Below, in pieces: positions 37,296 through 46,233 of a stretch of DNA of 64,000 bases (positions are counted from its first letter, which is position 1; each line of letters begins with the position of its first letter). Below the pieces are notes generated by a model. It saw only the letters and a list, made by a program, of their open reading frames with translations, searched no databases and had not been told where the DNA came from. The position numbers were made by a program, and so were the translations under genes. This DNA is from Mariniblastus sp. (GTDB lineage: Bacteria > Planctomycetota > Planctomycetia > Pirellulales > Pirellulaceae): assembly GCA_022447605.1 (NCBI GenBank), contig JAKVBG010000005.1, forward strand, positions 107,737-171,736, in the 5' to 3' direction.

Positions 37296-38654
37296 TTAAC
37301 GACCGGTCCACTCAGAACGAGTGATGATGCCGTCGTTGTTTTTGTCTTTCTTCTTGAACTCCTCCAGTGTATCGGCATCCCAATCCCGTGCAAATTCATG
37401 CATCTGCAGTTGGCCATCCTTATTGGTGTCATTGCCAGAGAACGAGACACTTCGTGAGGAGGATCGGCTACTGGAGGAAGAACTCTTGGAATCCGAACTG
37501 CTTCGACTGCGATCGGAAAACCGAGACCGAGAGGTGGAACGCGAAGATCGCTCCTCGCTGCTGGACGAACTGGAAGATGAACTCTTCGGGTTGGAAATCG
37601 AATCGATCAACTCATCCCGAGTAATCATGCCGTCGCCGTTACTATCCGCCTGGCTGGGCGGACGACGCATCGATTTGACTTCCGACTTGCTCAGCTTGTT
37701 GTCCTTGTCCTTGTCGTACTGTTTCAGCAATGCATCAGCGTACCGCTTGTACCGGTCCGAACCTGAATTGTAGGCGTTGGACTTGGATTGCTCCGATTTT
37801 TCAGGGCTGGACTTGTCATAACGGCTTTTGACGTCCGACTCATACCGGTCCATTCGGGACTTGAGGTCACTGCCTCCCGACGAACGGCTGCTACTGGAGC
37901 GACTGCTGGAACGACTGTCGCTGTCGCGTGATGAACTGCGCCGGCTAGACGAGCTATCCCGATCATTCGAATCGTCCTTCTTTTCGGAACTGGAGGAGCG
38001 GGAACTGGAGGAACGGGAGCGAGCCGCATAGCGTTCGGCTAATTCACTGCGAGAGAGTCGACCATCCTTGTTCGCATCCGACTCCTGGGGCGTGGGACGT
38101 CCCCAGCGGGCCGCAGCAATTTCCTGGCTGTTCAGGGTTCCACTCTTGTTGGTATCGTAACGCTCCAACGTGCTGTCCACCTGCTGCATGACACCCTTGC
38201 CATACTTCTCCTCCAGTGAACCAGGGGCGATCGGCGCAGCCCCGGAAAAATCGGGAACCCCTACGACCTCTGAACTACCCTCATTCTCAACACCAAAACC
38301 GGGAACAAGCCGATTCGCTTCCAGTTGTTTCCTTCTTTCTGCTTTTGCTTTAGCAGCTTTATCGCCATCAACGCTTCTCATCGCTGTGCTGAGTTTAATT
38401 GGACGACTCGTATCCAGTCCAAGACCTCCGAGCCAGCGTTTGGTTCGGTCGGACATCTCATCGAGCTCTAAAACCTGACTCTCATTTCTATCAAGTCGTT
38501 TCAGGTAACCCTCAATCTGTTCCCGAGAATATTCACGCTTACCCCGTTCCCCGCCATCGCGATCTCGACTGTCACGATCCTGCCCGAACAACACTGCAGG
38601 AACGACAAAGAAACTTACAATGAACCATACCAAGCAAGAACGTGGAACTCTCAT
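37296..38654 (-). CDS. Secreted EF-hand protein with Ser/Arg-rich linkers
   Basis: The 452-residue protein has a signal peptide (about 1-24, CLVWFIVSFFVVPAVLFG). At least six EF-hand loops are visible: DTNKSGTLNSQE, DANKDGRLSRSE, DKDKDNKLSKSE, DSNGDGMITRDE, DTNKDGQLQMHE and DKNNDGIITRSE, with a degenerate seventh (DRNESQVLELDE) near the N-terminus. They occur in pairs, separated by long Ser/Arg/Asp-rich stretches (about residues 210-270 and 350-400). Calcium binding outside the cell is the natural inference. The low-complexity parts make homology beyond EF-hands hard to judge. Confidence 0.88.
   Translation of the reverse strand: MRVPRSCLVWFIVSFFVVPAVLFGQDRDSRDRDGGERGKREYSREQIEGYLKRLDRNESQVLELDEMSDRTKRWLGGLGLDTSRPIKLSTAMRSVDGDKAAKAKAERRKQLEANRLVPGFGVENEGSSEVVGVPDFSGAAPIAPGSLEEKYGKGVMQQVDSTLERYDTNKSGTLNSQEIAAARWGRPTPQESDANKDGRLSRSELAERYAARSRSSSSRSSSSEKKDDSNDRDSSSSRRSSSRDSDSRSSSRSSSSRSSGGSDLKSRMDRYESDVKSRYDKSSPEKSEQSKSNAYNSGSDRYKRYADALLKQYDKDKDNKLSKSEVKSMRRPPSQADSNGDGMITRDELIDSISNPKSSSSSSSSSEERSSRSTSRSRFSDRSRSSSDSKSSSSSSRSSSRSVSFSGNDTNKDGQLQMHEFARDWDADTLEEFKKKDKNNDGIITRSEWTGR
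37480..38025 (-). repeat. Low-complexity Ser/Arg coding repeats
   Basis: Two blocks (about 37440-37600 and 37880-38025) are made of near-repeated Ser, Arg and Asp codons on the minus strand inside the EF-hand gene. They are protein-level low complexity, not a spaced repeat array. Confidence 0.6.
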
Positions 38655-39091
38655 ATTTCACCTATTCTCAATGCGGGTGGGAGGGCAAACGGCCCCACCG
38701 AACGGGTCAATATTAAACAATTTAACAGCTATAAAGTTACCGACTTTCCGTCAATCGGGGAAAAGTGTCGCGAAAGTCGACAAATATACGATCGTTAGGG
38801 AATGACCGGCTCGCCTACCTATTTTAGCTTTGGCGTCCAAGTTACCTTAAAATCTTGTCGAATTTTGCACCAAATCAGACCATTCACCTCCCTTTTTTTC
38901 GGTTATCCACGTTGAAATTGTCAAATCACTCCATTCGCGCCGAGGCGGTGCCTCCTCGTTTACGGAGAAAAGTTGACCCCTGAATAGGACTACTCGATAA
39001 TAATTGGGCCCGGCAGGCGAAGTCGCCAGATGACCGCCCCGCACACCACTCGAACGTAACAGAGACGATTGATCCGATTCGGTTTCGCTCC
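38655..39091. other. Divergent intergenic region EF-hand/TPR genes
   Basis: The 437 bp are AT-rich near the EF-hand side. A weak minus-strand pair, TTGACG (38754-38749) and TATAGC (38733-38728) with 15-bp spacing, could serve the EF-hand gene. No promoter for the TPR gene was found, and no gene is seen. Confidence 0.4.
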
Positions 39092-42000
39092 ATGTCCACT
39101 CTTTGCCCAAACTGTCAGCAACCGGTGCCGGGGGATTCCAATCCGTGCCCACATTGTGAGGGAGAAGCCAATTTCCTGGCGGACTCAGATGTCTCCCGGG
39201 ACGACCCCCTCGACCAGGTTGTCTTGAAGACGGATTTGCACATCGACGAGGCCCTGCGCTCGGTCGAAGAAGAAGATTTCCAGGCTGCCCTCAGGTCCCT
39301 CAATCGGGCTGTTCTGGACGCCCCTGAGGATCGATTGGCCGAATGTTATTCTCTGCGCGGTTACGTCTACCTGAAACTGGAAGACTACCAGCGAGCCGAG
39401 GCCGACTGTAACGAAGCGATCTCCCGCTACTGGCCAGAAGCCCAGACGTATGCCTGGCGCGCCGCGGCTCACGGAGAACAGGACAATTGGCCACGAGCGT
39501 TCGACGATCTGGCCACGGCATGTGATATGGCAGGTGATAAAAGGGATCAGTACCTGCAGCTGATGGATGCCTACATTGAAACTGCCAGTGAATATTACCG
39601 GCAGCAGATTGTCTCAGGCAAGGAGTCCGCTGATCTTTTTTTCGATCGGGGTTGGGTCTATTTCAGGGCGGGGCGCAAAGCGAAAGCGGAACGGGATTTC
39701 CAACATGCTTTATCCTTCCAGCCCGAACACCCACAGGCGTCCTTGGGTATGGCCGGATTGAAACTCGAGTCGGGACAAGCCGCCGAAGCGCTTCGCCTGA
39801 TCGAGGTTGTGATAGATCGCGCTGACGAAGAGACATTGATCGATGCGCTGGTGATCCGCACCCGTGCGAACCAGAAACTGGGTAACGCGCGCCAGGTCAC
39901 CTCGGATTTGAACCAACTCAAGGTCCTGGCGGCGGCCGATGTCCACCGTCTCCTGGAAATTGGCAAGCTCCGTTTGAGCCTGGGGGAAAACGCCCGGACG
40001 GTCTCTGACATGACAGCCCTGATCAAGCGGGCTCCCGAAATGCGCGAGGCCCTGCTGATACGGGGAGAGGCCTACCTGGCGATCCAGGATTTCATGCTGG
40101 CCATTAACGACTACTCGAAATACCTGCGGTACGTACCGGATTCTCTGGCAGCCCGATTGCAACGGGGAGAGGCCTACCTGAAAACCAACCAGCTCGAGCG
40201 GGCGATCGCCGATTTCGATCGGTCACTCGAAATTGAACCGGTCTGCGGACAGGCCTACCTGGGCAGGAGCCAGGTTTTTGTCGCCATGAATCGGCTGGAT
40301 GAGGCCTTGACCGAGTGCCAGAAAGCATCCCGCCTGGACAATCAGCAAGCAGAGGTTTTTGGCACCCTGGCCGAAATCTATTACCAACTGTGCGACTACT
40401 CCCGCGCGGTCGAGGAGTTTGTTCGGGCTGAACGTCTATCCGATACAAAATCGAGAAAAGCGCATTTCAGTTACCGCCGGGGGAATGCGTACTATCAATT
40501 GAACCAGCTGGAAAACTCCCTCAAGTATTTCCGCAAGGCGAGCCGGTTGGATCCCAATCATGCCGGCGCCTGGATCTGGAAGGCGCAGGTTTGTGCCAAA
40601 CTCGAGAAATGGTCAAAAGCGATCCTCAGCCTGGAACAGGCCATCCGTTCCAGGCCGGTAGCCACCGATACCTATCAGGAACTGGGAAAGCCGGTAGCCG
40701 AAAAGGCGATCAGGCATTATGCCCGCATGGAACAACGGGGTAGCGAGTCGGATGAACTCTACCGCAGTCGTGGCCTGGCTCACCAATTCCTCGGCAACCA
40801 CCCGCAGGCGTTTGAGGATTTCAGCCAATCACTGGAACTGACCGAGGATCCCGACGTTCGCCTGCGCCGGGCCCAATGCTCCATCGAAATGGAAAATCTC
40901 GACCAGGGCTTGGCCGATTTGAAACGGGTGCTCGAAACGGATGCAGATAATCCGGCAGCCCGCTACTGGAGAGCGATCGCCTACTCGAAATCAGGAGACC
41001 CGGACCGGGCTATCTCCGACATCATCAAGGGGATCAAACAGCAGGCCAATGACCCGCGTTACTTCCGGTTGCATGCCGAACTGGTTGGTAGCAAGCAGGA
41101 GTGGACCAAGGCGATCCGTTCGCTGGAACAGGCGATCCGCCTCGACCCACTCGATCCGGTCCTCTTCCAGCAAAGAGGTCTGGCTCTCCTGGAGACCGGA
41201 AACTACGGGCGGGCAGTCAGCGATTTCACGCGCAGCCTGGAATTGTCGCCTGGTCAGACCGAGCTGCTGGTGGGGCGGGGGCGGGCTTACGCGGCCGAGC
41301 AGAATTTCGACCTGGCCATGGCAGATTTCGAAGCGGCACTCGGCCAGAACCACCACTGTCTGGAAGCATACGGAGAGCGGGGCGCCGCCCTGGCTGCCAA
41401 CGGCAAAGGTGAACTGGCTCTCATCTGGCTGACCAAGGCACTGCATCGGTTTTCCGAGCCCCGGCAACTGGCCTACCTGCTGTTCCAGCGGGGCAAAGTC
41501 TTTTACCGGATGGGACGGGCGGCCCGGGCAATCAACGACTATTGCCAGGCCCTGGACCGGGCTCGGGACGATCGTTCGATGGTCTGTGATATCCGCCTGG
41601 CACGTTCGGCCGCTTTGGCTCAGGAAGAGAAATGGGACGAAGCGATCGGAGACCTGAGGCGGGTCCTGAAACGTCACCCGGATCATCAGGATGCGCAACA
41701 GGCCATCGAGTGGATCAGCCAATCCGACAAGAGCGGAAATCGGCCGCCGCTACTCTCCCTGCCGGGCGAATTGATCCGTCCTCTGAGACCCCCCCAAGCC
41801 CGTCAACCGATCGAGGTCAGCGCCAACCCGGAGCTCGACGCTGCACCCCCCTTCGACATGTGGCTGGTGCGGGCAGCCGACCGGAAGGAATACGGTCCGG
41901 CAAGCCTGGAGACGCTAAGCCGCTGGGTTTCCGAAGGGCGACTGGGCGTCAATTCGCAGGTCTTACGTTCGGACTGGAACCAGTGGAAACGGGTCGAGAA

Positions 42001-42121
42001 GCTGTTCCCAGAGCTCGCCACCGAGGACTTCGTCGAGAGCTTTCCCGAAATCCAGACCCAGACGGCTGACCCATCGCAAGACGATGCCCAGGCCGATGTG
42101 GCCGATGTAGCCGATGTTTGA
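39092..42121 (+). CDS. Large TPR protein with zinc ribbon and GYF_2 domain
   Basis: The 1009-residue protein begins with a zinc-ribbon-like CPNC and CPHC pair (residues 5-21). From about 45 to 880 it consists of many tetratricopeptide repeats (I can follow well over a dozen, for example RAIADFDRSLEIEP, and RAVSDFTRSLELSP). Near the C-terminus (about 925-980) a GYF_2-like domain reads WLVRAADRKEYGPASLETL and ends NQWKRVEKLFPEL. It has no signal peptide, so it is probably cytoplasmic and holds protein complexes. The last 20 residues are an Asp/Ala/Val-rich tail with repeated ADVADV. The partner and role are unknown. Confidence 0.85.
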   Translation: MSTLCPNCQQPVPGDSNPCPHCEGEANFLADSDVSRDDPLDQVVLKTDLHIDEALRSVEEEDFQAALRSLNRAVLDAPEDRLAECYSLRGYVYLKLEDYQRAEADCNEAISRYWPEAQTYAWRAAAHGEQDNWPRAFDDLATACDMAGDKRDQYLQLMDAYIETASEYYRQQIVSGKESADLFFDRGWVYFRAGRKAKAERDFQHALSFQPEHPQASLGMAGLKLESGQAAEALRLIEVVIDRADEETLIDALVIRTRANQKLGNARQVTSDLNQLKVLAAADVHRLLEIGKLRLSLGENARTVSDMTALIKRAPEMREALLIRGEAYLAIQDFMLAINDYSKYLRYVPDSLAARLQRGEAYLKTNQLERAIADFDRSLEIEPVCGQAYLGRSQVFVAMNRLDEALTECQKASRLDNQQAEVFGTLAEIYYQLCDYSRAVEEFVRAERLSDTKSRKAHFSYRRGNAYYQLNQLENSLKYFRKASRLDPNHAGAWIWKAQVCAKLEKWSKAILSLEQAIRSRPVATDTYQELGKPVAEKAIRHYARMEQRGSESDELYRSRGLAHQFLGNHPQAFEDFSQSLELTEDPDVRLRRAQCSIEMENLDQGLADLKRVLETDADNPAARYWRAIAYSKSGDPDRAISDIIKGIKQQANDPRYFRLHAELVGSKQEWTKAIRSLEQAIRLDPLDPVLFQQRGLALLETGNYGRAVSDFTRSLELSPGQTELLVGRGRAYAAEQNFDLAMADFEAALGQNHHCLEAYGERGAALAANGKGELALIWLTKALHRFSEPRQLAYLLFQRGKVFYRMGRAARAINDYCQALDRARDDRSMVCDIRLARSAALAQEEKWDEAIGDLRRVLKRHPDHQDAQQAIEWISQSDKSGNRPPLLSLPGELIRPLRPPQARQPIEVSANPELDAAPPFDMWLVRAADRKEYGPASLETLSRWVSEGRLGVNSQVLRSDWNQWKRVEKLFPELATEDFVESFPEIQTQTADPSQDDAQADVADVADV

Positions 42122-42164
42122 AGCGACGGCCAGCGAAACATTTTCCCTCCAACCGTATTCGGCG

Positions 42165-42210
42165 CAAAAAAATAGGCGTTGACCTCGAGGCCAACGCCTA
42201 TTGTTCTTTT
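42165..42210. terminator. Bidirectional intrinsic terminator
   Basis: AATAGGCGTTG at 42171-42181 pairs perfectly with CAACGCCTATT at 42192-42202. An A-run (42165-42172) precedes it and TTCTTTT follows, so it can end transcripts of both convergent genes. Confidence 0.85.
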
Positions 42211-42225
42211 GACCGTCCCCCTCGC

Positions 42226-45200
42226 TTACGGAGGTGGCATCAGTGGGAATCCTTCAGCCAGGAACTGGAGATAGGTTGCCTCCAGCTCAGGACCAACTAC
42301 CGACTCGTACGGAGTCGGGAACTCGAAACCGTTACCCACGATGATATCGTCAGTGATATCGCTGTCAGCAAATCCGTTGGTCACGCCGTCCAGACCGATA
42401 CGGAAGCGATTCGGTGCACCAAAGTTAAAGAACGCTTGTACATCGGTAACCGCCGGGTTGATGGCGATCGAGTTATTGGACATGGCCAGGTTGAACAGAC
42501 CGTTGCTACCGCCCGCCGCCGAACCATTAACAAACACGATATCCCGTTCATTGGCGATCTTGGGAATATCACCGTCGGCCCACTGGTCGTTACCCGTAAT
42601 GGCATTGTTCTCCAACAGGGCATGCAGCTGGGCCGCATTAGCAGCCGGGAACGTCGTCGAATCGACATGCATGGACAGTCCCTCTTCGGCGTTTCCGGTA
42701 ATCAGGTTGTTGGACATGTCGAGGGTGAATCTTGACCGGTCATAGGCCGCAATATCAACACCTCGATCGTTCAACTTGACGTACGTTCGCGGCGCGAATG
42801 GCCATGGATCGAATATGAATTCGGTGAACCCATTTCCATTCATCACGTTGCTGTCGACCGTGGCATACAGGTTGGCCTGCTGACGGCTCTCCATGGTCAA
42901 GCCTGAACGAGCGTTCGTGTTCATCTGGCTGCCATAGATCTGAACGCGGGTAAAGTTCTCTTCGGACGGGACAATGATGCCCGCCTGAGTCGTGGCCGTC
43001 ACATCGATACCAAAACCGGTACGGACGATCGGGGTACCCCAGATCGGTGGAGGTGTCCTGGCCAAAGTTCCCAGGTTGCCGTTAAACGTACTGCCAGTTA
43101 CCAGCAGGTCCGTCTTGCCACCGTACGTTCTCAGCGTCAGACCGTTGCCACCGTTCACGTCCATGATACTGTCCTTGACGATAATCTCATTGACCACCGA
43201 TGGGAATTGTGGCGGCTCATCTTTGGCCCGCACATCCACGTTCATCCCGTGGGCAGCGTTACCTGCCGCAAGGATGTTCTCGGCGAACACCTTGACGTGG
43301 GCAGCATCGGAGGACGAGATATTGATACCGTGGTTGCCCGAGCCAACGGCGGACACGTTTCGGATCAGGGCATCGACATACGATTGATTACCATTCAGGT
43401 CATTGGCGGCAAGAATGTCGATCGCACTACCGCCATTGCCACCCAGGTCGAGCAGGGTCGGACCAACCGCTGCGGCCGAATTCTCGATGATCGCCCGATG
43501 CGTCGAGCCACCCAGCGAGGCGACCGTGATCCCGTTGGTACCGTTGCCAGTAATGGCAAGATTGTCAACGATGCTGGTGTTCATGACGAGACCTACTCCG
43601 TCGACCGTCGCCCGGATACCCGCCCCATTATTATCATTGACCGATGCGTCCGAGATGACCAGGTTCTGATTCCATCCTGGAACAGGCACATTGGCGTTCC
43701 CTAGCAAGACCTCAATACCCCGACCGTTTCCGGAAATAACCGAGGAAGGCCCATCGGTCCTGCTTGAGATGAGGGTCTGGTCGACAGTCGGTTGCCCATT
43801 CCCATCGAGGGTCTGGTTGGTCCAGTTCTCAACTCGAACACCGGCACCCGCATTGCCGGTGCTGGTGGTCTCCAGAATTCGAAGGCGACCTCCACCCAGA
43901 ATGCCAACTCCGCTATTTTCCAGTTCATTGAACACATTGATACCGTTGGCACCATTCGACGTAACCTGGTTGGCGACAATATCGATATCGGTTGTACGAT
44001 TCGTAATGGCACCCCTGGAGGTGAAGTAATTCGGCAACAGGAACCCATCGTTCATGTCAAACAGGTTTTCGCTGAGGCGAATTCCATCTCTCAGGTTATT
44101 GGCAACAACGTTATCCTCGATCAGGACACCCACCTTCTGCAGGTATTCCGGCACGCTGTGGTCACGCTGTCGAAGTTGATAGGACTGCACCGACAAACCA
44201 TGGCCACCCAACACGCCATCGCCGTTTCCGACCAGGTTGTTATTCTGAACAATCAGCTCTCCTTGAAGTGGATCAATGAAATCTCGAATATAGATACCAC
44301 TGCCACCGTTTGGTCGATCAGGCCCTGGGCCGACGGAAAATTCGCCGATCACATTACGTCGAAATTCTAGACTTCCTTCGGCACCCCAGATTTTGACTCC
44401 GTCGAGAAGTGCCCCGTTGATCACGTTGTCTTCGATCGTTGCCGAGTCAATCTTATGACCCGCCAAGAGGACGTCGCCGTAAATACCATGCCTCATGCCG
44501 TCGGTGGACTGGTTGCCGTCGATGAGGAAGCCTCGCACGACGTTTTGGCTATCCAGGGTAACCGCATCGCCCAGGTTGCTAGGCGAGTTACCGGTGATGG
44601 CCGGCCGGTTGTTGTCGAGGTTATGAATCAGCTCGTAAAACGGTCCCCAGGCAGCTCCATTGTCAATCGCAATTCGGTGTCGCACGCCATCGCCCAGCAG
44701 CATCTGGCGTTCTTTCAGCTGGATCCCACGGTCATAACCGGTGGTCGTTCCATCCCCCTCGTCCACGAAGATGATATCATCCACTTGCGAACTCGCTTCG
44801 GCCTGGGCCAAGGTGGCATAAGGATTTTCAAAGGTACCATTTTGCAACGCCAACGGATCTAACGTGTCGTTCTTTACATGCCATACCGTATACGGCCGTC
44901 CGTTATCCGGATCGATGGCATAAACGACTTCCTGGTTGTAACGGACAATGTGGTCGTTGCGAACGGTTCGTTCCAGGTCGCGGCCAATGCCGGCATACTC
45001 ACTGCCGCGCGCATTGAGACCCCAGACGTAGCTTAAGTTGACCCCACCCGTCAGGTCGAAACGATCGTCATAGGAAAGTTCACCCGAAACGATCCAACTA
45101 TTCCAGAGCTGAGCATTCAAGCGGGCGCGACCACCGGCAAAGAACTCGATGATGTTTGAACTGTAACCATAGGCACCCACATCGATCGAGCCATTCAGGT

Positions 45201-45894
45201 GCGAGAAGGCCCGGGGGCGAACTCGAAACGTCGTATCAAAACCGGTCAAGGCGCTGTCGATACCGGGGACCAGAACGATTTGGTTCTGGTAGAACGGAAC
45301 GATGCCATTCGGATCGCCCTGGGTATACCCGTCCCGATTGGTCGGGAAGTAGCCGTTTCCAATCAAGTCCCAGTTAGGCGACTTGATCGAGGCATTGATA
45401 CCCACCTGCCAGTTGGCATGACCAAATTGATGATTGGTCGCATCGTCGTAATCCACCCAGGCGCCAACCGTGATGTCAGCGTTGGCAGCGTCGATCGAAA
45501 AGACCCGTTCCAGGCCGATATTGCTGAAGAACCCACCCCCTTGGTCCCACGGGGCAAAAACTTTGTCGTCATGTTCCAGTGATTGGTGTATCCGAAATTC
45601 CGTCAACCAGCGGCCGTCCAGGCGATCTTCAAACAAGCGTGTCTTGAGACCGAGCGAAAGGTAGATCCCATTGAAACCGACCGCTTGGTCGGCGATATTC
45701 GTTCCAAACCAGATGCGCCCCGGGAAAGGTGCTTGATAAGCGGCCATCCCTGTGGCAATACCGTTGGCTGGTTGAGAAATTTGGCCTCCTGCTCCAATAG
45801 CACCGTTGACATACGGTTGCTGAGCACCGCAGTTAGGTGCAAATACCATCATCGCTATGGCAACGCAGTAGGCGAAACTTACGCTCGTCTTCAT
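42226..45894 (-). CDS. Surface protein: N-terminal beta-barrel-like domain plus right-handed beta-helix passenger
   Basis: The 1222-residue protein has a signal peptide (about 1-24, ending APNCGA). Residues about 40-310 are rich in alternating strands (GRIWFGTNIAD, LTEFRIHQSLEHDD, ERVFSIDAANADITVGAWVDY, RARLNAQLWNSWIVSGEL) resembling the inverse-autotransporter barrel of intimin/invasin. From about residue 350 (NGTFENPYATLAQA, DDIIFVDEGDG) to the end lies a long Asn/Gly-rich parallel beta-helix with many short repeats such as GNGTNGITV, NNNGAGIRAT and NSGVGILGGG. It is probably exposed on the outer membrane. The barrel call is by resemblance and needs profile confirmation. Bidirectional terminator on the 3' side. 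Confidence 0.82.
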   Translation of the reverse strand: MKTSVSFAYCVAIAMMVFAPNCGAQQPYVNGAIGAGGQISQPANGIATGMAAYQAPFPGRIWFGTNIADQAVGFNGIYLSLGLKTRLFEDRLDGRWLTEFRIHQSLEHDDKVFAPWDQGGGFFSNIGLERVFSIDAANADITVGAWVDYDDATNHQFGHANWQVGINASIKSPNWDLIGNGYFPTNRDGYTQGDPNGIVPFYQNQIVLVPGIDSALTGFDTTFRVRPRAFSHLNGSIDVGAYGYSSNIIEFFAGGRARLNAQLWNSWIVSGELSYDDRFDLTGGVNLSYVWGLNARGSEYAGIGRDLERTVRNDHIVRYNQEVVYAIDPDNGRPYTVWHVKNDTLDPLALQNGTFENPYATLAQAEASSQVDDIIFVDEGDGTTTGYDRGIQLKERQMLLGDGVRHRIAIDNGAAWGPFYELIHNLDNNRPAITGNSPSNLGDAVTLDSQNVVRGFLIDGNQSTDGMRHGIYGDVLLAGHKIDSATIEDNVINGALLDGVKIWGAEGSLEFRRNVIGEFSVGPGPDRPNGGSGIYIRDFIDPLQGELIVQNNNLVGNGDGVLGGHGLSVQSYQLRQRDHSVPEYLQKVGVLIEDNVVANNLRDGIRLSENLFDMNDGFLLPNYFTSRGAITNRTTDIDIVANQVTSNGANGINVFNELENSGVGILGGGRLRILETTSTGNAGAGVRVENWTNQTLDGNGQPTVDQTLISSRTDGPSSVISGNGRGIEVLLGNANVPVPGWNQNLVISDASVNDNNGAGIRATVDGVGLVMNTSIVDNLAITGNGTNGITVASLGGSTHRAIIENSAAAVGPTLLDLGGNGGSAIDILAANDLNGNQSYVDALIRNVSAVGSGNHGINISSSDAAHVKVFAENILAAGNAAHGMNVDVRAKDEPPQFPSVVNEIIVKDSIMDVNGGNGLTLRTYGGKTDLLVTGSTFNGNLGTLARTPPPIWGTPIVRTGFGIDVTATTQAGIIVPSEENFTRVQIYGSQMNTNARSGLTMESRQQANLYATVDSNVMNGNGFTEFIFDPWPFAPRTYVKLNDRGVDIAAYDRSRFTLDMSNNLITGNAEEGLSMHVDSTTFPAANAAQLHALLENNAITGNDQWADGDIPKIANERDIVFVNGSAAGGSNGLFNLAMSNNSIAINPAVTDVQAFFNFGAPNRFRIGLDGVTNGFADSDITDDIIVGNGFEFPTPYESVVGPELEATYLQFLAEGFPLMPPP

Positions 45895-46233
45895 TGATGT
45901 CTCCCGACACTGGGCAGTTAAAAGCCCTAAAAACTCGGTTATATCCCGTTAGCGGCGCATTCTTGGCGCCTGCAAAACAGGTACACGTGTTAGGAATGTT
46001 CGACATCGTAAGCTCGCCGCCATTAGAAATTTCGATACAATTCGGATAATTAGTAGATCTTGACACCCCAAATTAACACCCCATCCGCTGGCAATGACAC
46101 AAAACGGGCCACGACGAAAGCGGCCGATCGAATCCGGCTCAAGAAACAGATTCTCCGGACCTGTCCTGCTGGCAGATCGTACGCTGGCAATGGAAGTGCT
46201 GGCGGCCCGGGGTGGGATGCAACAAATGGGCCG
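45895..46233. other. Intergenic region upstream of the beta-helix gene
   Basis: The 339 bp hold AT-rich sequence near 46020-46080 that may include the promoter of the beta-helix gene, but no clear -35/-10 pair. A frame at 45833-46066 on the minus strand has no family resemblance. No terminator for tyrS is visible. Confidence 0.4.

Noticed and set aside
37440..38030. Possible CRISPR or tandem array in the Ser-rich region
   Set aside because: Repeats are irregular Ser/Arg codons inside one open frame; no spacer structure.
45833..46066. 77-codon minus frame upstream of the beta-helix gene
   Set aside because: Cys/Asn-rich with no family resemblance; overlaps the start of the real gene.
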